DNA of 64,000 nucleotides from Methylophilus sp. 5 (GCF_000515275.1 NZ_KI911560.1:1426001-1490000), one strand, 5' to 3'. Counted from the stretch's first letter, positions 1-9,205 are shown. Program-made: numbers and translations. Notes: generated by a model from the letters alone, not told the origin.

Positions 1-732
1 AGTCTCAAGTTGGCACAACGACAGTTGCAGTTTTTGCTTAATGACTTGCCCGATGAACAGACACCGTCACCCTGGGTGCCGATGACCGCCCCCAATCTGG
101 TCAAGTTTGAATTTGATCGTGCGCACCTGATTCGTGATGCCCTCGAGAGCCGCATTGAGTTGCTGGATCAGGAGCTGAAGTTGAGCGCAGACCTGGTACA
201 GATTGATTATCTGCAAAATCAGACGTTGCCGCTTTTCACGCTGGACTACCAATATGGCGCTTTATCGGGTGCTGGCGGGCGTTTTGGTGACATTGGCCAA
301 GACTTGTTTGATGGCCGCTATCGAGATTGGTCGGTCGGGTTGAAGTTTGAAATGCCGGTGAGTAACGAGGCGCGCAAAGCCAAGCTGGACTGGGCGGTGG
401 CGCAACGCATGCAGCGACTCACCACCAAAACGTTGCAAACGCTGACCGTGAAACGTGAGATTCATGACGCACTGGATCAAGTCGACCAGAATTGGCAGCG
501 TATTATTGCGGCACGTCAGCAGGTGCTGGTGGCTGGCATTAACTACGAAGCTGAGCTCAAACAGTTTAACGAAGGCTTGCGCACCATGACTGAGGTGCTG
601 GAAACATTGACGCGTCTGGGCGAGGCACAGTTAAAAGAAATCCGCGCAATCAGTGATTATCAGGTGTCATTGGTCGATGTGGCTTACGCCACCGGCACCG
701 TGCTTGGGCACGGTCAAATCAGCTTGCAGTAG
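1..732 (+). CDS. TolC-like outer membrane efflux protein, C-terminal part
   Basis: The reading frame is open from the first base of the window to the stop at 730-732, so the true start lies to the left and only about 243 C-terminal residues are seen. The protein has long amphipathic, probably helical stretches rich in Gln, Leu and Ala. Between them lies a segment with alternating hydrophobic residues ending in DWSVGLKFEMPVSNEARKA, typical of a strand-then-helix repeat of outer-membrane efflux (TolC/OEP) proteins. Such proteins form trimeric exit ducts through the outer membrane for RND, ABC or type I pumps. No partner pump gene is visible on the right, so substrate and partner are unknown. 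The gene converges on the next one, with two bases between the stops and no terminator hairpin that I can see. The family call is reasonably sure; the specific role is not. Confidence 0.7.
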   Translation, partial: SLKLAQRQLQFLLNDLPDEQTPSPWVPMTAPNLVKFEFDRAHLIRDALESRIELLDQELKLSADLVQIDYLQNQTLPLFTLDYQYGALSGAGGRFGDIGQDLFDGRYRDWSVGLKFEMPVSNEARKAKLDWAVAQRMQRLTTKTLQTLTVKREIHDALDQVDQNWQRIIAARQQVLVAGINYEAELKQFNEGLRTMTEVLETLTRLGEAQLKEIRAISDYQVSLVDVAYATGTVLGHGQISLQ

Positions 733-734
733 CT

Positions 735-1376
735 TTATTCGCTGATGGTTTTGCCCGGGTAAAGGGCCTCAGTTAACTGCAGCAGGTTCATGCGGTGTAT
801 GCCTGATTTTTCGCCATTTTTACGTGGTGCGGTGCGTATATCGTCGGTTTCAAATACGCTGAGGCGCTGCGTACCAAACCGCGTTTCTACCAGCAATACC
901 GGCACCCGTTTGCGTACAAGCTCATGTTTCTGCTTGCCAGGGCGATCTGACATACGAAATTGTTGTTCATCCAGGCGGTAAGGTACATTCTGGTTGAGCA
1001 GATAAATCTCTAATTCTTTGCCGCTTTCAGCAAACACATGAATATCGGTATCTGCATAAGGGCCAGCGGTGCCCTCCATCACTGAGCCGATCAAATACGG
1101 GTTAAACTTTTTGAGCAACTGCATGGTGTGCAACGCCGCCTGTCGTAACTCAAGCAAATGCGCGGCATCGTTTTCATCGGCATATAAAGCATGGTATTCG
1201 CGCAGGGCCTGGTCAATCTCAGCATTGGTCGGCAGCGGAGCATCTTGCTGGATGCCCATGAGCTTGACCGCCTTGCGCTTGGCGCGGCCATAGTCACTGA
1301 TGCCTTCCTCAAACATCAGGCGCGCGGCTGACTGTGCTATTTCTTGCCGCAGATCATTTGAAAAATCGTCAAACAT
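735..1376 (-). CDS. Nucleotidyltransferase-like protein
   Basis: About 213 residues, starting at ATG 1376; a GTG one codon earlier is also possible. Near residue 117 there is a GSVMEGTAGPYADTDIHVF segment. Its Gly-Ser followed by a D-x-D/H pattern and hydrophobic strand resembles the metal-binding core of the polymerase beta-like nucleotidyltransferase fold, and a later VLLVETRFG strand could supply the third acidic residue. The N-terminal 80 residues look helical. No signal peptide or membrane segment is present, so it should be cytoplasmic. It lies 27 bases downstream of the PBP1A gene on the same strand and may be cotranscribed with it. The substrate is not predictable, and I do not recognise a named family. 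Confidence 0.5.
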   Translation of the reverse strand: MFDDFSNDLRQEIAQSAARLMFEEGISDYGRAKRKAVKLMGIQQDAPLPTNAEIDQALREYHALYADENDAAHLLELRQAALHTMQLLKKFNPYLIGSVMEGTAGPYADTDIHVFAESGKELEIYLLNQNVPYRLDEQQFRMSDRPGKQKHELVRKRVPVLLVETRFGTQRLSVFETDDIRTAPRKNGEKSGIHRMNLLQLTEALYPGKTISE

Positions 1377-1403
1377 CACATCAGGCTTTGTATCGAATCG
1401 CTT

Positions 1404-3845
1404 TTAATTGGGGTTGAGTAGCTTTGCTGCCGGGTTCACTGGCAGCTTTTTGTCCTCATTGCTGCCACCGCTATGCTCGCCAATCAGGCGCTCCAGAAAG
1501 GATGGCTCATTGTCTTCCGGCGCATGGTCTGCTTCTGGATCAAACAGGCCAGGCAGGTTTTCAGGTTGCGATTGTGGCAGATGCTCTTCGTAAAAATACT
1601 CATAAATGCCGGGGTCATCTTCACCCACTTGCGCGCCAGTGTAAGCATCTACTTTCAGTTGCAATACGCCATCGGGCACTTTGTATTGATAAATCGGCAA
1701 GCCGGTCAAGGTTTGTTGCATGTAATTGATCCAAATCGGCAGTGCGGCACGACCACCGGTTTCACCACGCCCCAGGTTGTGCGGATTGTCATAGCCGACC
1801 CAGGCCACGGCGACTTCTTTCGGGTGATAACCGGCAAACCAAGCGTCAAACTGGTCATTGGTGGTGCCGGTTTTGCCCGCAATATCCGGGCGGCGCAGAG
1901 AGAGTGCGGCTCTGGCCGTGCCATCACGCACCACATCTTGCAACATGGTAGTGATGATAAAGGCATTGCGTTGGTCAATGACGCGTGTTTGCGAAACATG
2001 TTTGCCGGCTTGCACCGCTTGAATCACTTTGCCGCGGCTATCAATGATTTTTTCAATCAGGTAAGGGTGTACCTGATAGCCGCTATTGGCAAACGTAGCG
2101 TAGGCGGCGGCCATTTGCCAGACAGACGAAGAGCCTGCGCCCAGTGCAGTTGACAGATAAGCCGGGTGGTCTTTGGGGTCAAAGCCAAATCTGCGCAGGT
2201 AGTTTTGTGCGTAACGCGCACCAATGGCATTCATCAGGCGGATGGAGATGGTGTTTTTTGACTGTGCCAACGCCTCGCGCAAGCGCATGGGGCCTGCGTA
2301 TTTTTCATCGTAGTTGCGTGGCTCCCAGCTGCTATTGCTGCCGGTTTCGGTCGAGGTAAAGCTAATCGGCGCATCTTCAAACACGCTGGCCGGACTGTAG
2401 CCTTTGTCGAGCGCAGCAGAGTAAATGAATGGCTTGAAGCTAGAGCCTGGCTGGCGCCTGCCCTGTGTCACATGGTTGTATTTATTGCGCTGAAAGCTAA
2501 AGCCTCCAATCAGCGCTTGTACCTGCCCGGTTTCGGGGTTGAGCGCCATGAATCCGCTTTCGACTTCTGGCAATTGCACCACCATCCAGCTGTCATTTTG
2601 CTGATACACCCGCACCACCGCCCCTGGCACCAGCGACTGCGGCGTGCGTTTGGCGGGCGGCATATGGTTTTTAACCAGCAGGATCGCTTTATCCTGCAAC
2701 TTGAGTACTGCGCCACGCTTGGTGACCAAAGTGAGCAGGTTGGGCTCGACCTTGGTGACCAAGGCGGGCACAAACTGGTTGTAGGTGACAAAATCACGCA
2801 ATAACTCACTGGCGCCACTGGCGGTAAGCTTGCCTGGGGGCAGCGAAATCACCTGCTCGGCACCACGGAATCCATGGCGCAATTCAAAATTAATAATGCC
2901 TTGAATCACGGCCGTATTTGCGGCGGCCTGGTGCTTGTTATTGATGGTGGTATAAACGCGCAGACCGCTGGTGTAAGCCTTCTCGCCGTAGCGTTTATAC
3001 AACGTTGCCCGAACAATCTCGGCTACGTATTCACCGCCCAGCGTTTGTACCTGGCGTTTCGATGATTGAAATTTTAACGGCGTGTTCATCGCCTGCTCAA
3101 ACTCACGGTCGGTGATCATGCCGTAGCGGTGCATGTCACGCAGTACCTCATGCTGGCGCCTGATGGCGTAGTCTGCGTGAATATAGGGGTCGTATTTGCT
3201 CGGCGCTTTAGGTAGGCCCGCCAGCAGGGCGGCTTCGGCCAAGTTAAGCTGTTTCAGGTCTTTGTCGTAATACGTTTTAGACGCCGTGGCAAACCCATAA
3301 GCGCGCTCGCCCAGATAAATCTGGTTTAAATAAAGCTCCAGTATTTTGTCTTTGCTGATGGCATTTTCAATCTTGATCGCCAGCATGGCTTCTTTAATCT
3401 TGGTCCAGATGTTACGTGGCGTATCCGGGCTGCTAAAAAAGTTTTTTGCCACCTGCATGGTGATGGTGCTGGCGCCTTCGTGGCCGCGGCCAGTCAGGTT
3501 GTTGCGGATAGCGCGCAAAATGCCGGTCGTATCTATGCCGTTATGCTGGTAAAAGCGACGGTCCTCAATCGCCAGAATCGCGTCTTTCATGACTTTTGGC
3601 GTTTGCTCAATCGGCACAAACGCGCGGCGTTCCTGGCCAAACTCAGCAATCAGGCCACCTTCAGCATCGTAAATACGCAATGGTAATTTCGGATGGTAAT
3701 CCGTGAGCGCATCTAGCGAGGGCAGGGAGGGGTAGAGGATGCTGATCATCAACACCAACAGGGCGGCGACAATCAGGCTACCGGTAATGGAAAGAAAGAG
3801 AAGGGACTGCAACCAGTTTCTTGAGTTCATGCGTCTTGCTGCCAT
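1404..3845 (-). CDS. mrcA: Penicillin-binding protein 1A (bifunctional transglycosylase/transpeptidase)
   Basis: A class A PBP of about 813 residues that polymerises and cross-links peptidoglycan on the periplasmic face of the inner membrane. Visible in order are a single N-terminal membrane anchor (about residues 12-35), the GT51 transglycosylase domain with EDRRFYQHNGID carrying the catalytic Glu and GASTITMQ, an OB-like linker, and the transpeptidase domain. The transpeptidase has an SxxK box (PGSSFKPF), an SxN-type box (SKNT) and a KTG box (GKTGTTND), so both activities should be intact. The start is uncertain. ATG 3845 is used; ATG 3830 is equally compatible with the membrane anchor, and neither has a strong Shine-Dalgarno. 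It diverges from pilM, and in many betaproteobacteria mrcA sits beside the pil operon. A 23-base gap leads into the downstream nucleotidyltransferase-like gene. Confidence 0.95.
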   Translation of the reverse strand: MAARRMNSRNWLQSLLFLSITGSLIVAALLVLMISILYPSLPSLDALTDYHPKLPLRIYDAEGGLIAEFGQERRAFVPIEQTPKVMKDAILAIEDRRFYQHNGIDTTGILRAIRNNLTGRGHEGASTITMQVAKNFFSSPDTPRNIWTKIKEAMLAIKIENAISKDKILELYLNQIYLGERAYGFATASKTYYDKDLKQLNLAEAALLAGLPKAPSKYDPYIHADYAIRRQHEVLRDMHRYGMITDREFEQAMNTPLKFQSSKRQVQTLGGEYVAEIVRATLYKRYGEKAYTSGLRVYTTINNKHQAAANTAVIQGIINFELRHGFRGAEQVISLPPGKLTASGASELLRDFVTYNQFVPALVTKVEPNLLTLVTKRGAVLKLQDKAILLVKNHMPPAKRTPQSLVPGAVVRVYQQNDSWMVVQLPEVESGFMALNPETGQVQALIGGFSFQRNKYNHVTQGRRQPGSSFKPFIYSAALDKGYSPASVFEDAPISFTSTETGSNSSWEPRNYDEKYAGPMRLREALAQSKNTISIRLMNAIGARYAQNYLRRFGFDPKDHPAYLSTALGAGSSSVWQMAAAYATFANSGYQVHPYLIEKIIDSRGKVIQAVQAGKHVSQTRVIDQRNAFIITTMLQDVVRDGTARAALSLRRPDIAGKTGTTNDQFDAWFAGYHPKEVAVAWVGYDNPHNLGRGETGGRAALPIWINYMQQTLTGLPIYQYKVPDGVLQLKVDAYTGAQVGEDDPGIYEYFYEEHLPQSQPENLPGLFDPEADHAPEDNEPSFLERLIGEHSGGSNEDKKLPVNPAAKLLNPN

Positions 3846-3981
3846 CGTGAGAATTACCCATGAATTGTAATCTTTTTTTGCCAATGCAATGGCAGTTAAT
3901 TATGGAATCATGCAAATAATCAGCATTCTTCTGGCGACCATGAAGCTCAGAATTTTGCTTGTCGCTATGCAGTAGTGTGAG

Positions 3982-3998
3982 TTGGCATGGTTGATGCA
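3982..3998 (+). promoter_or_regulatory. Candidate sigma-54 (-24/-12) promoter upstream of pilM
   Basis: The sequence TTGGCATGGTTGATGCA has GG at 3984-3985 and GC at 3996-3997, which gives the GG-N10-GC spacing of RpoN promoters. It matches the -24/-12 consensus except for T instead of C after TGGCA and A instead of T before TGC. Transcription would begin near 4009, about 30 bases before the pilM TTG start. No activator site was identified, and one such match in intergenic DNA may be chance. Confidence 0.35.
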
Positions 3999-4039
3999 TA
4001 ACCCAACGAACATTCAAATATTTAAAAAGGGCAATACAG

Positions 4040-5113
4040 TTGAGTCTGGGCTTTTTACAACGCAAAAAAACCAGTTTTATTGGTGTTGATATCAGCGCAA
4101 CCGCCATCAAGATGGTGGCGCTGAGTGCCATTGGCAAACAGCAATTCCGACTGGACGGCTACGCTAATGTGACCCTGCCTAAAGGGGTCATCAGCGATGG
4201 CAATATCAATGACCTGGTGCAAGTGGCTGATACCATGCGATCGGCCTGGCGCTTATTGGGGTCGCGCGCGCGACAGGTGGTGTTGGCACTACCAACTGCG
4301 GCGGTGATCTCAAAACGGGTGATTATGCCTGCAGGCTTGCGCGAAGAAGACCTCGAGTTGCAGGTAGAGTCAGAAGCCAATCAGTATATTCCGTTCCCGC
4401 TCGAAGAAATGAATCTAGACTTTCAAGTGTTAGGCCCTATGGGCAAAAGCACGGACGAAGTAGAGGTGCTGATCGTCGCGGCCAAAAAAGAAAAGATAGA
4501 TGACCGTGTTGCCGTGGCTGAAGAGGCCGGTTTGAAGGTGAGCATTGTGGATGTGGAGGCTTATGCCACCGAAACCGCTTATCGCCAGATTATTAAACAG
4601 TTACCGCAACACAGCAAAAAAACCGTCACCATGATGCTGGACATCGGTGCGCATGTGACGCATATCAATGTCATGGTGGGGGCACATTCGGTCTATGCCC
4701 GCGAACAGGCCTTTGGCGGTGCCATGTTGTCACAGGAAATTCAGCGCCGGTTTGGTTTGTCAGCAGAGGAAAGCGAAATTGCCAAGCGCCAGGGTGGTTT
4801 GCCAGACTCTTACGAAGAAGAGGTGTTGCAGCCATTTTTGCAAAACCTGGCCAGTGAGGCGGCGCGCGCCGTATCATTTTTTACCAACTCTACACAGTAC
4901 AACAAGGTCGATCATGTGCTGCTCGCAGGCGGTGTTGCGGCGACCGAAGGCTTGGCTGCACTCATTGAGCAAAAAGCCGGTGTGCATACCCTGGTTGCGA
5001 ATGCCTTTCAGGGCATGACGCTGGCCAGTAAAATTAAGGCGTCCCAGCTTGAAACAGATGCGCCTGCGCTCATGATTGCCTGTGGGTTGGCATTGCGCGG
5101 GGTGGACGCATGA
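4040..5113 (+). CDS. pilM: Type IV pilus assembly ATPase-like protein PilM
   Basis: A 357-residue actin-like cytoplasmic protein that binds the PilN N-terminus and links the inner-membrane PilNO(P) alignment complex to the pilus motor. The N-terminus has an actin-type phosphate loop (FIGVDISATAIKMVAL), followed by MMLDIGAHVTHINVM and the late adenosine-loop motif VLLAGGVAATEG. Length matches the family. The start is TTG 4040, supported by an AAAAAGGG Shine-Dalgarno eight bases upstream; there is no better ATG before the conserved FIGVD. It is the first gene of pilMNOPQ and overlaps pilN by four bases (ATGA). The cotranscribed genes share the intergenic region with divergent mrcA, where a sigma-54-like element is visible. 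Confidence 0.96.
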   Translation: MSLGFLQRKKTSFIGVDISATAIKMVALSAIGKQQFRLDGYANVTLPKGVISDGNINDLVQVADTMRSAWRLLGSRARQVVLALPTAAVISKRVIMPAGLREEDLELQVESEANQYIPFPLEEMNLDFQVLGPMGKSTDEVEVLIVAAKKEKIDDRVAVAEEAGLKVSIVDVEAYATETAYRQIIKQLPQHSKKTVTMMLDIGAHVTHINVMVGAHSVYAREQAFGGAMLSQEIQRRFGLSAEESEIAKRQGGLPDSYEEEVLQPFLQNLASEAARAVSFFTNSTQYNKVDHVLLAGGVAATEGLAALIEQKAGVHTLVANAFQGMTLASKIKASQLETDAPALMIACGLALRGVDA

Positions 5114-5703
5114 TTAAAGTCAACCTGCTACCCCATCGCCAGATCAAGCGTGCCGAGCGCCAGCGTGAGTTTGGCTTGATGGCATCACTGGTCGCGATTG
5201 CCGCCGCGGCCATTTTGTTTGTCAGCTGGAGCTATATCCATAGCAAGATTCAGACACAACAAACACGTAACCAGCGTTTGCAAGATGAAATGGTGCGCCT
5301 GGATAAAGAGATTGCCGTGATTGGCAGCTTGAAAGAACAAATTAAACATGTGCTGGAGCGCAAGCAGATTGTTGAAGGCCTGCAGAGCGACCGTAACCAG
5401 GCGGTGCTGATTCTCGATGAGCTGGCAAGACAGTTGCCAGAAGGGGTGTTTCTCAAGAGCGTTAAGCAGTTGGGCGAAGATATTGAGCTTAAAGGTGTGG
5501 CCGATACCAATGCCAGAGTGGCAACGCTGGTGCATAACCTGAGTGGTTCGCCCATGATGCATAACCCGAATCTGGTAGAAATCAGGGCCAATACCAATGC
5601 GCTTTCAATCAAAGAGTATGAGTTTGTGTTGCGGGTGTCTTTAAAGCGGGAAACGCCTAACGAAGACCCAACCAAGCAGAAGCCTGCGCCTGCCAAAGGA
5701 TAA
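5110..5703 (+). CDS. pilN: Type IV pilus inner membrane alignment protein PilN
   Basis: A 197-residue bitopic inner-membrane protein. It begins with the PilM-binding peptide MIKVNLLPHRQ, followed by one transmembrane helix at about residues 22-40, a coiled-coil region and a periplasmic ferredoxin-like domain that pairs with PilO. The four-base overlap with pilM and the eight-base gap to pilO indicate translational coupling within the operon. The C-terminus is a charged Lys/Pro-rich tail (KQKPAPAKG). Family and position in the pilMNOPQ order make this assignment secure. Confidence 0.95.
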   Translation: MIKVNLLPHRQIKRAERQREFGLMASLVAIAAAAILFVSWSYIHSKIQTQQTRNQRLQDEMVRLDKEIAVIGSLKEQIKHVLERKQIVEGLQSDRNQAVLILDELARQLPEGVFLKSVKQLGEDIELKGVADTNARVATLVHNLSGSPMMHNPNLVEIRANTNALSIKEYEFVLRVSLKRETPNEDPTKQKPAPAKG

Positions 5704-5711
5704 TTTAAAAG

Positions 5712-6356
5712 ATGCAACTTTCTGACTTTAACAATATAGATATTAAAACGGCCGGCAATTTGCCGATGCCGATGAAAGCCGTGTTGCTAACGATATTGGC
5801 GGCAGCCTTGCTGGTTGCCGGCTATGTTTTCTTGCTCAGCCCCAACCTCAAGGAGCTGAAAGCCGAAAAAGAAAAAGAACAGGGCTTGCGCGACGAGTAT
5901 CTGGGTAAAAAAATGCAGGCGATGAAGATCAAAGCCTATGAGCAGCAAGTGGTTGAAATTCAGCGTACTTTTGGCACCTTGCTCAAGCAGTTGCCGGATA
6001 AGTCGGAGATGGACGGTTTGCTGACAGATATTAACCAGGCAGGCGTAAGTCAGGGCCTTTCTTTTGAAGGCTTTGTGCCTATGCCAGAAGTGTTTGCCGA
6101 GTTTTATGCTGAAAAGCCGATTAATATCAAGGTGTTAGGTCACTACCATACGTTGGGTGCTTTTGTCAGCGAAGTGGCCAAGCTGTCCCGTATTGTGACT
6201 TTGCATAATCTGCAAATTCAGTCTGCCGGAAAAGAGGATAAGCAGCCGCATAAAGACCTGCTGGTGATGGAAGCCGTAGCCAAAACCTACCGCTACCTGG
6301 ACGCAGAAGAAGTGGCTGCGCGTAAGGCTCAAGAAGCTAAGGCAGGCAAAAAATGA
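5712..6356 (+). CDS. pilO: Type IV pilus inner membrane alignment protein PilO
   Basis: A 214-residue bitopic protein. A short cytoplasmic N-terminus is followed by a membrane helix (about residues 22-44), a charged coiled coil (KELKAEKEKEQGLRDEY) and a periplasmic ferredoxin-like domain. PilO forms heterodimers with PilN and connects to the lipoprotein PilP. Its stop overlaps the pilP start (ATGATG at 6353). Length and topology fit the family. Confidence 0.95.
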   Translation: MQLSDFNNIDIKTAGNLPMPMKAVLLTILAAALLVAGYVFLLSPNLKELKAEKEKEQGLRDEYLGKKMQAMKIKAYEQQVVEIQRTFGTLLKQLPDKSEMDGLLTDINQAGVSQGLSFEGFVPMPEVFAEFYAEKPINIKVLGHYHTLGAFVSEVAKLSRIVTLHNLQIQSAGKEDKQPHKDLLVMEAVAKTYRYLDAEEVAARKAQEAKAGKK

Positions 6357-6883
6357 TGCGCAACCCGTCCTTACTCTGTTTGATTCCTGCCGTGTTGCTC
6401 ACGGCATGCGGTGCGTCACAAGATGACGATTTGACCCTGTTTATGAACGAGGCTAACCAGGCCATGGTGACCCCGGTAGAGCCTCTGCCGCAGGTGCAGG
6501 GATTTTCTCCCAAACAATATAACGCCGATGGTGTGCTGCACGACCCGTTTGTGCCACGCAAGGCGGCGGTACAAAACACCAACCAGCCGGATTTAAAGCG
6601 CGCCAAAGAGCCCCTTGAAGCCTACCCGTTGGAAAGCCTTAAATTTGTCGGGGTCATGAGCAAAAAGGGCAGCATGTTTGCCACCATACAAACGCCAGAC
6701 AGTATGGTGTATCAGGTGAAGCCTGGCTCATATCTGGGCGAAAAATTTGGCGTGATTACGGCATTGACCGAAAACCGCCAAACATTGAAATACGAATTAA
6801 AAATTAAAGAGACGATTCAAGACCCGGTAAGCGGGGAATGGGCCGAGCAAATGACAACATTGGAACTGCAGGAACATCAATGA
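6353..6883 (+). CDS. pilP: Type IV pilus lipoprotein PilP
   Basis: A 176-residue lipoprotein with a signal peptide ending in the lipobox LLTAC, so the mature protein begins at a Cys near residue 19. PilP anchors in the inner membrane and bridges PilNO to the periplasmic N-domains of the PilQ secretin. The C-terminal half has the small beta-sandwich pattern of the family (KFVGVMSKKGSMFATIQTP, then YLGEKFGVIT). It is coupled at both ends: the start overlaps the end of pilO, and the stop overlaps the pilQ start. Confidence 0.94.
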   Translation: MMRNPSLLCLIPAVLLTACGASQDDDLTLFMNEANQAMVTPVEPLPQVQGFSPKQYNADGVLHDPFVPRKAAVQNTNQPDLKRAKEPLEAYPLESLKFVGVMSKKGSMFATIQTPDSMVYQVKPGSYLGEKFGVITALTENRQTLKYELKIKETIQDPVSGEWAEQMTTLELQEHQ

Positions 6884-9123
6884 TGAAAAAACTAAGCTAT
6901 CTTGTTGCCAGGCTGGCATTCTTTTCTGTGGCATTGGCCGCTTCTGGCTTGAGTGTTGCGGCAGACTTGCCCACCGCCACTAACCAGTTGCAAGCGGTCG
7001 ACGTGACCGTGCTCCCGGGCGGACGCTTGAATGTACAGCTGCAGATGGCGCAGCCACTTGCGTCTGCGCCAGTGAGTTTTACCTTAAGCAACCCGCCCAG
7101 AATCGTGTTCGATATTCCTAATGCGACTAATGCCACCGGCAAAAACGTGTTGGCGGTGAATCAGGGCGTTTTAAAGTCAGTGCAGGTGGCGCAAGCCAGT
7201 GATCGCAGCCGCGTGGTGCTTAATTTATCCAAGCCGGTACAGCACCAATTACAGCTGCAGGATCAAGTCTTGCTGGTTGACCTGGCCCAGGAAAGCGTAG
7301 AGACGCCGGTAGCCGCTGTGGCTGCCAAGCGTTTTTCTGAGCAGGAAGTTGCGGCAGGACACAAGATTCAAAAGATTGACTTTGTACGTGGCAAAAATGG
7401 CGAGGGCCGGATTCTGGTCGATTTGTCTGACAGCCGTGTGGGCGTGAATGTGCGCAATGCAGGCAAAACCGTGGTGATTGACTTTGCTGATACTGAATTA
7501 CCGGAAGCATTGCAGCGCCGTTTGAACGTGGTTAACTTTAATACGCCTGTGCTGTATGTGGATGCGCTGCGTCACCACCATCAGGCGCAAATCGTGATTG
7601 AGCCACAAGGTGATTGGGAGCAATCGGCCTATCAGACCGATAAGCGCCTGGTGGTGGATATTCGCCCGTTGGCAAAAGACCCCAATAAACTGATACAAGG
7701 CTCCAAGCAAGGCTATGCCGGTGAAAAGCTTTCTCTTAATTTTCAGCGTGTAGATGTGAGGGATGTATTGAAAGTGATTGCTGACTTCACCGGCAAAAAT
7801 ATCGTGGTCAGTGACTCGGTGTCTGGCAGTGTGACCATCGGCCTCAAAGATGTGCCGTGGGATCAGGCGCTGGATGTGATCATGAAAAGCAAAGGCCTGG
7901 ATATGCGTGTTAACGGCAGTGTGATTTCGATTGCACCGGCAGAGGAGTTTGCGGCTAAAGAAAAAGCGCAGCTCACGGCTGAGGCTGAGCGCGAAACGCT
8001 GGAAACACTGCGTACCGAAGTGTTCTCATTAAAATATCAAAAAGCCGTCGATTTTAGAAATATGTTGCTTGGTGGCAGCACCAGCTCGAGTGGCGGCTCA
8101 TCTTCTGGGACTGCCGCGTCATCAGGCGGCGCGTCAGCCGGTCGTATGAATCGTATTTTGTCACAACGTGGTAGCGTCACATTTGATGCGCGCACCAACA
8201 CCATTTTTGTACAAGATACGCCAAGAAAACTCGAGGAAATCCAGATCATCATTAATAAGGTGGATGTGCCTGTGAAGCAGGTGATGATTGAGTCACGCAT
8301 GGTGATTGCCTCCAATACTTTTTCTAAAGCATTGGGTGCACGTTTTGGCATCTCGCAAACAGGCACCCCTGGCAGTAGCAATTTGTCGATTGGTGGTTCG
8401 CTGGGCAACAAGGCAACCGCTTATACCGCGCCAACTACAGTAGGTGGCACGGGTACTTATACCTTAGGCACACAGGGTGGCACTGTGCAAAGTGCAACTT
8501 TGGGTAATTACACCGTGAGCTCAAATGGACAGCCAGATTTGATGTCTAACCTGCCTGTGACCAACGCTTATGGTGGCATCGCGTTGAGCTTGCTCAAGTT
8601 ATCAGCTAACTTGTTACTCAATCTTGAGTTGTCAGCGCTGGAGGCAGATTCACGCGGTAAGGTTATTTCTAGCCCACGTGTGACTACGGCAAATCAACAA
8701 AAAGCCAGAATTGCCCAGGGTGTGGAGATTCCATATCAGAGTGCAACGAGTAGCGGTGCAACGGCTGTGAGCTTTAAACGGGCTGAGTTGAGCCTGGAGG
8801 TCACACCGCAAATTACACCTGATCAGAAAATTATTATGGATCTTGACGTGCGCAAAGATAGCCGTGGCGAGACGTTGCCAGGCGGCGTGGCGATTAACAC
8901 GCAGAATGTACAAACCCAAGTGTTGGTGGGCAATGGCGAAACCGTGGTATTGGGCGGGATTTACGAGCAAATCTCGCGTAAATCTACCGACAAAGTGCCT
9001 TTCTTTGGTGACTTGCCAGTGGTGGGCTATGCCTTTAAACGTAACACCAAGCAGGAAGATAAAACCGAGTTGTTGATTTTTATCACGCCTAAAGTGATGG
9101 ATGAAACCTTGGCCTTGAACTAA
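6880..9123 (+). CDS. pilQ: Type IV pilus secretin PilQ
   Basis: An outer-membrane secretin of about 747 residues through which the pilus fibre passes. The start is ATG 6880, inside the pilP stop and preceded by GCAGGA, giving MMKKLS and a signal peptide cleaved near SVAA-DLP. Next come two AMIN peptidoglycan-binding domains (roughly residues 40-140 and 165-265), a secretin N0/STN domain, an N1-type domain interrupted by a Ser/Gly-rich linker (about residues 405-420), and the secretin domain. The secretin domain contains the VISSPRVTTANQQKARI and ETVVLGGIYEQ signatures and ends in the usual LLIFITPKVM. It is the last pil gene; an intrinsic terminator follows 56 bases later, directly in front of aroK. 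Confidence 0.96.
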   Translation: MMKKLSYLVARLAFFSVALAASGLSVAADLPTATNQLQAVDVTVLPGGRLNVQLQMAQPLASAPVSFTLSNPPRIVFDIPNATNATGKNVLAVNQGVLKSVQVAQASDRSRVVLNLSKPVQHQLQLQDQVLLVDLAQESVETPVAAVAAKRFSEQEVAAGHKIQKIDFVRGKNGEGRILVDLSDSRVGVNVRNAGKTVVIDFADTELPEALQRRLNVVNFNTPVLYVDALRHHHQAQIVIEPQGDWEQSAYQTDKRLVVDIRPLAKDPNKLIQGSKQGYAGEKLSLNFQRVDVRDVLKVIADFTGKNIVVSDSVSGSVTIGLKDVPWDQALDVIMKSKGLDMRVNGSVISIAPAEEFAAKEKAQLTAEAERETLETLRTEVFSLKYQKAVDFRNMLLGGSTSSSGGSSSGTAASSGGASAGRMNRILSQRGSVTFDARTNTIFVQDTPRKLEEIQIIINKVDVPVKQVMIESRMVIASNTFSKALGARFGISQTGTPGSSNLSIGGSLGNKATAYTAPTTVGGTGTYTLGTQGGTVQSATLGNYTVSSNGQPDLMSNLPVTNAYGGIALSLLKLSANLLLNLELSALEADSRGKVISSPRVTTANQQKARIAQGVEIPYQSATSSGATAVSFKRAELSLEVTPQITPDQKIIMDLDVRKDSRGETLPGGVAINTQNVQTQVLVGNGETVVLGGIYEQISRKSTDKVPFFGDLPVVGYAFKRNTKQEDKTELLIFITPKVMDETLALN

Positions 9124-9179
9124 TTCGTGCGCGCAAGCGCGTACGATTACTGACAGCAAGCAGGCTTTGCCTTAAAATG

Positions 9180-9205
9180 CCCAACTGAAACGGTTGGGTT
9201 TTTTT
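9180..9205 (+). terminator. Intrinsic terminator abutting the aroK start codon
   Basis: The stem CCCAAC (9180-9185) pairs with GTTGGG (9193-9198), with a seven-base loop and a run of seven T at 9199-9205. The very next base is the A of the aroK ATG. It can end pilMNOPQ transcription, but transcripts that reach aroK must read through it. It also occupies the place where an aroK ribosome-binding site should be. Confidence 0.75.

Noticed and set aside
1473..2153. 226-residue open frame opposite mrcA
   Set aside because: Antisense to the conserved transpeptidase domain of PBP1A with no recognisable motif.
8085..8140. Ser/Gly-rich simple sequence in pilQ
   Set aside because: It encodes a flexible linker that is common in secretins and keeps the frame; not a repeat element.
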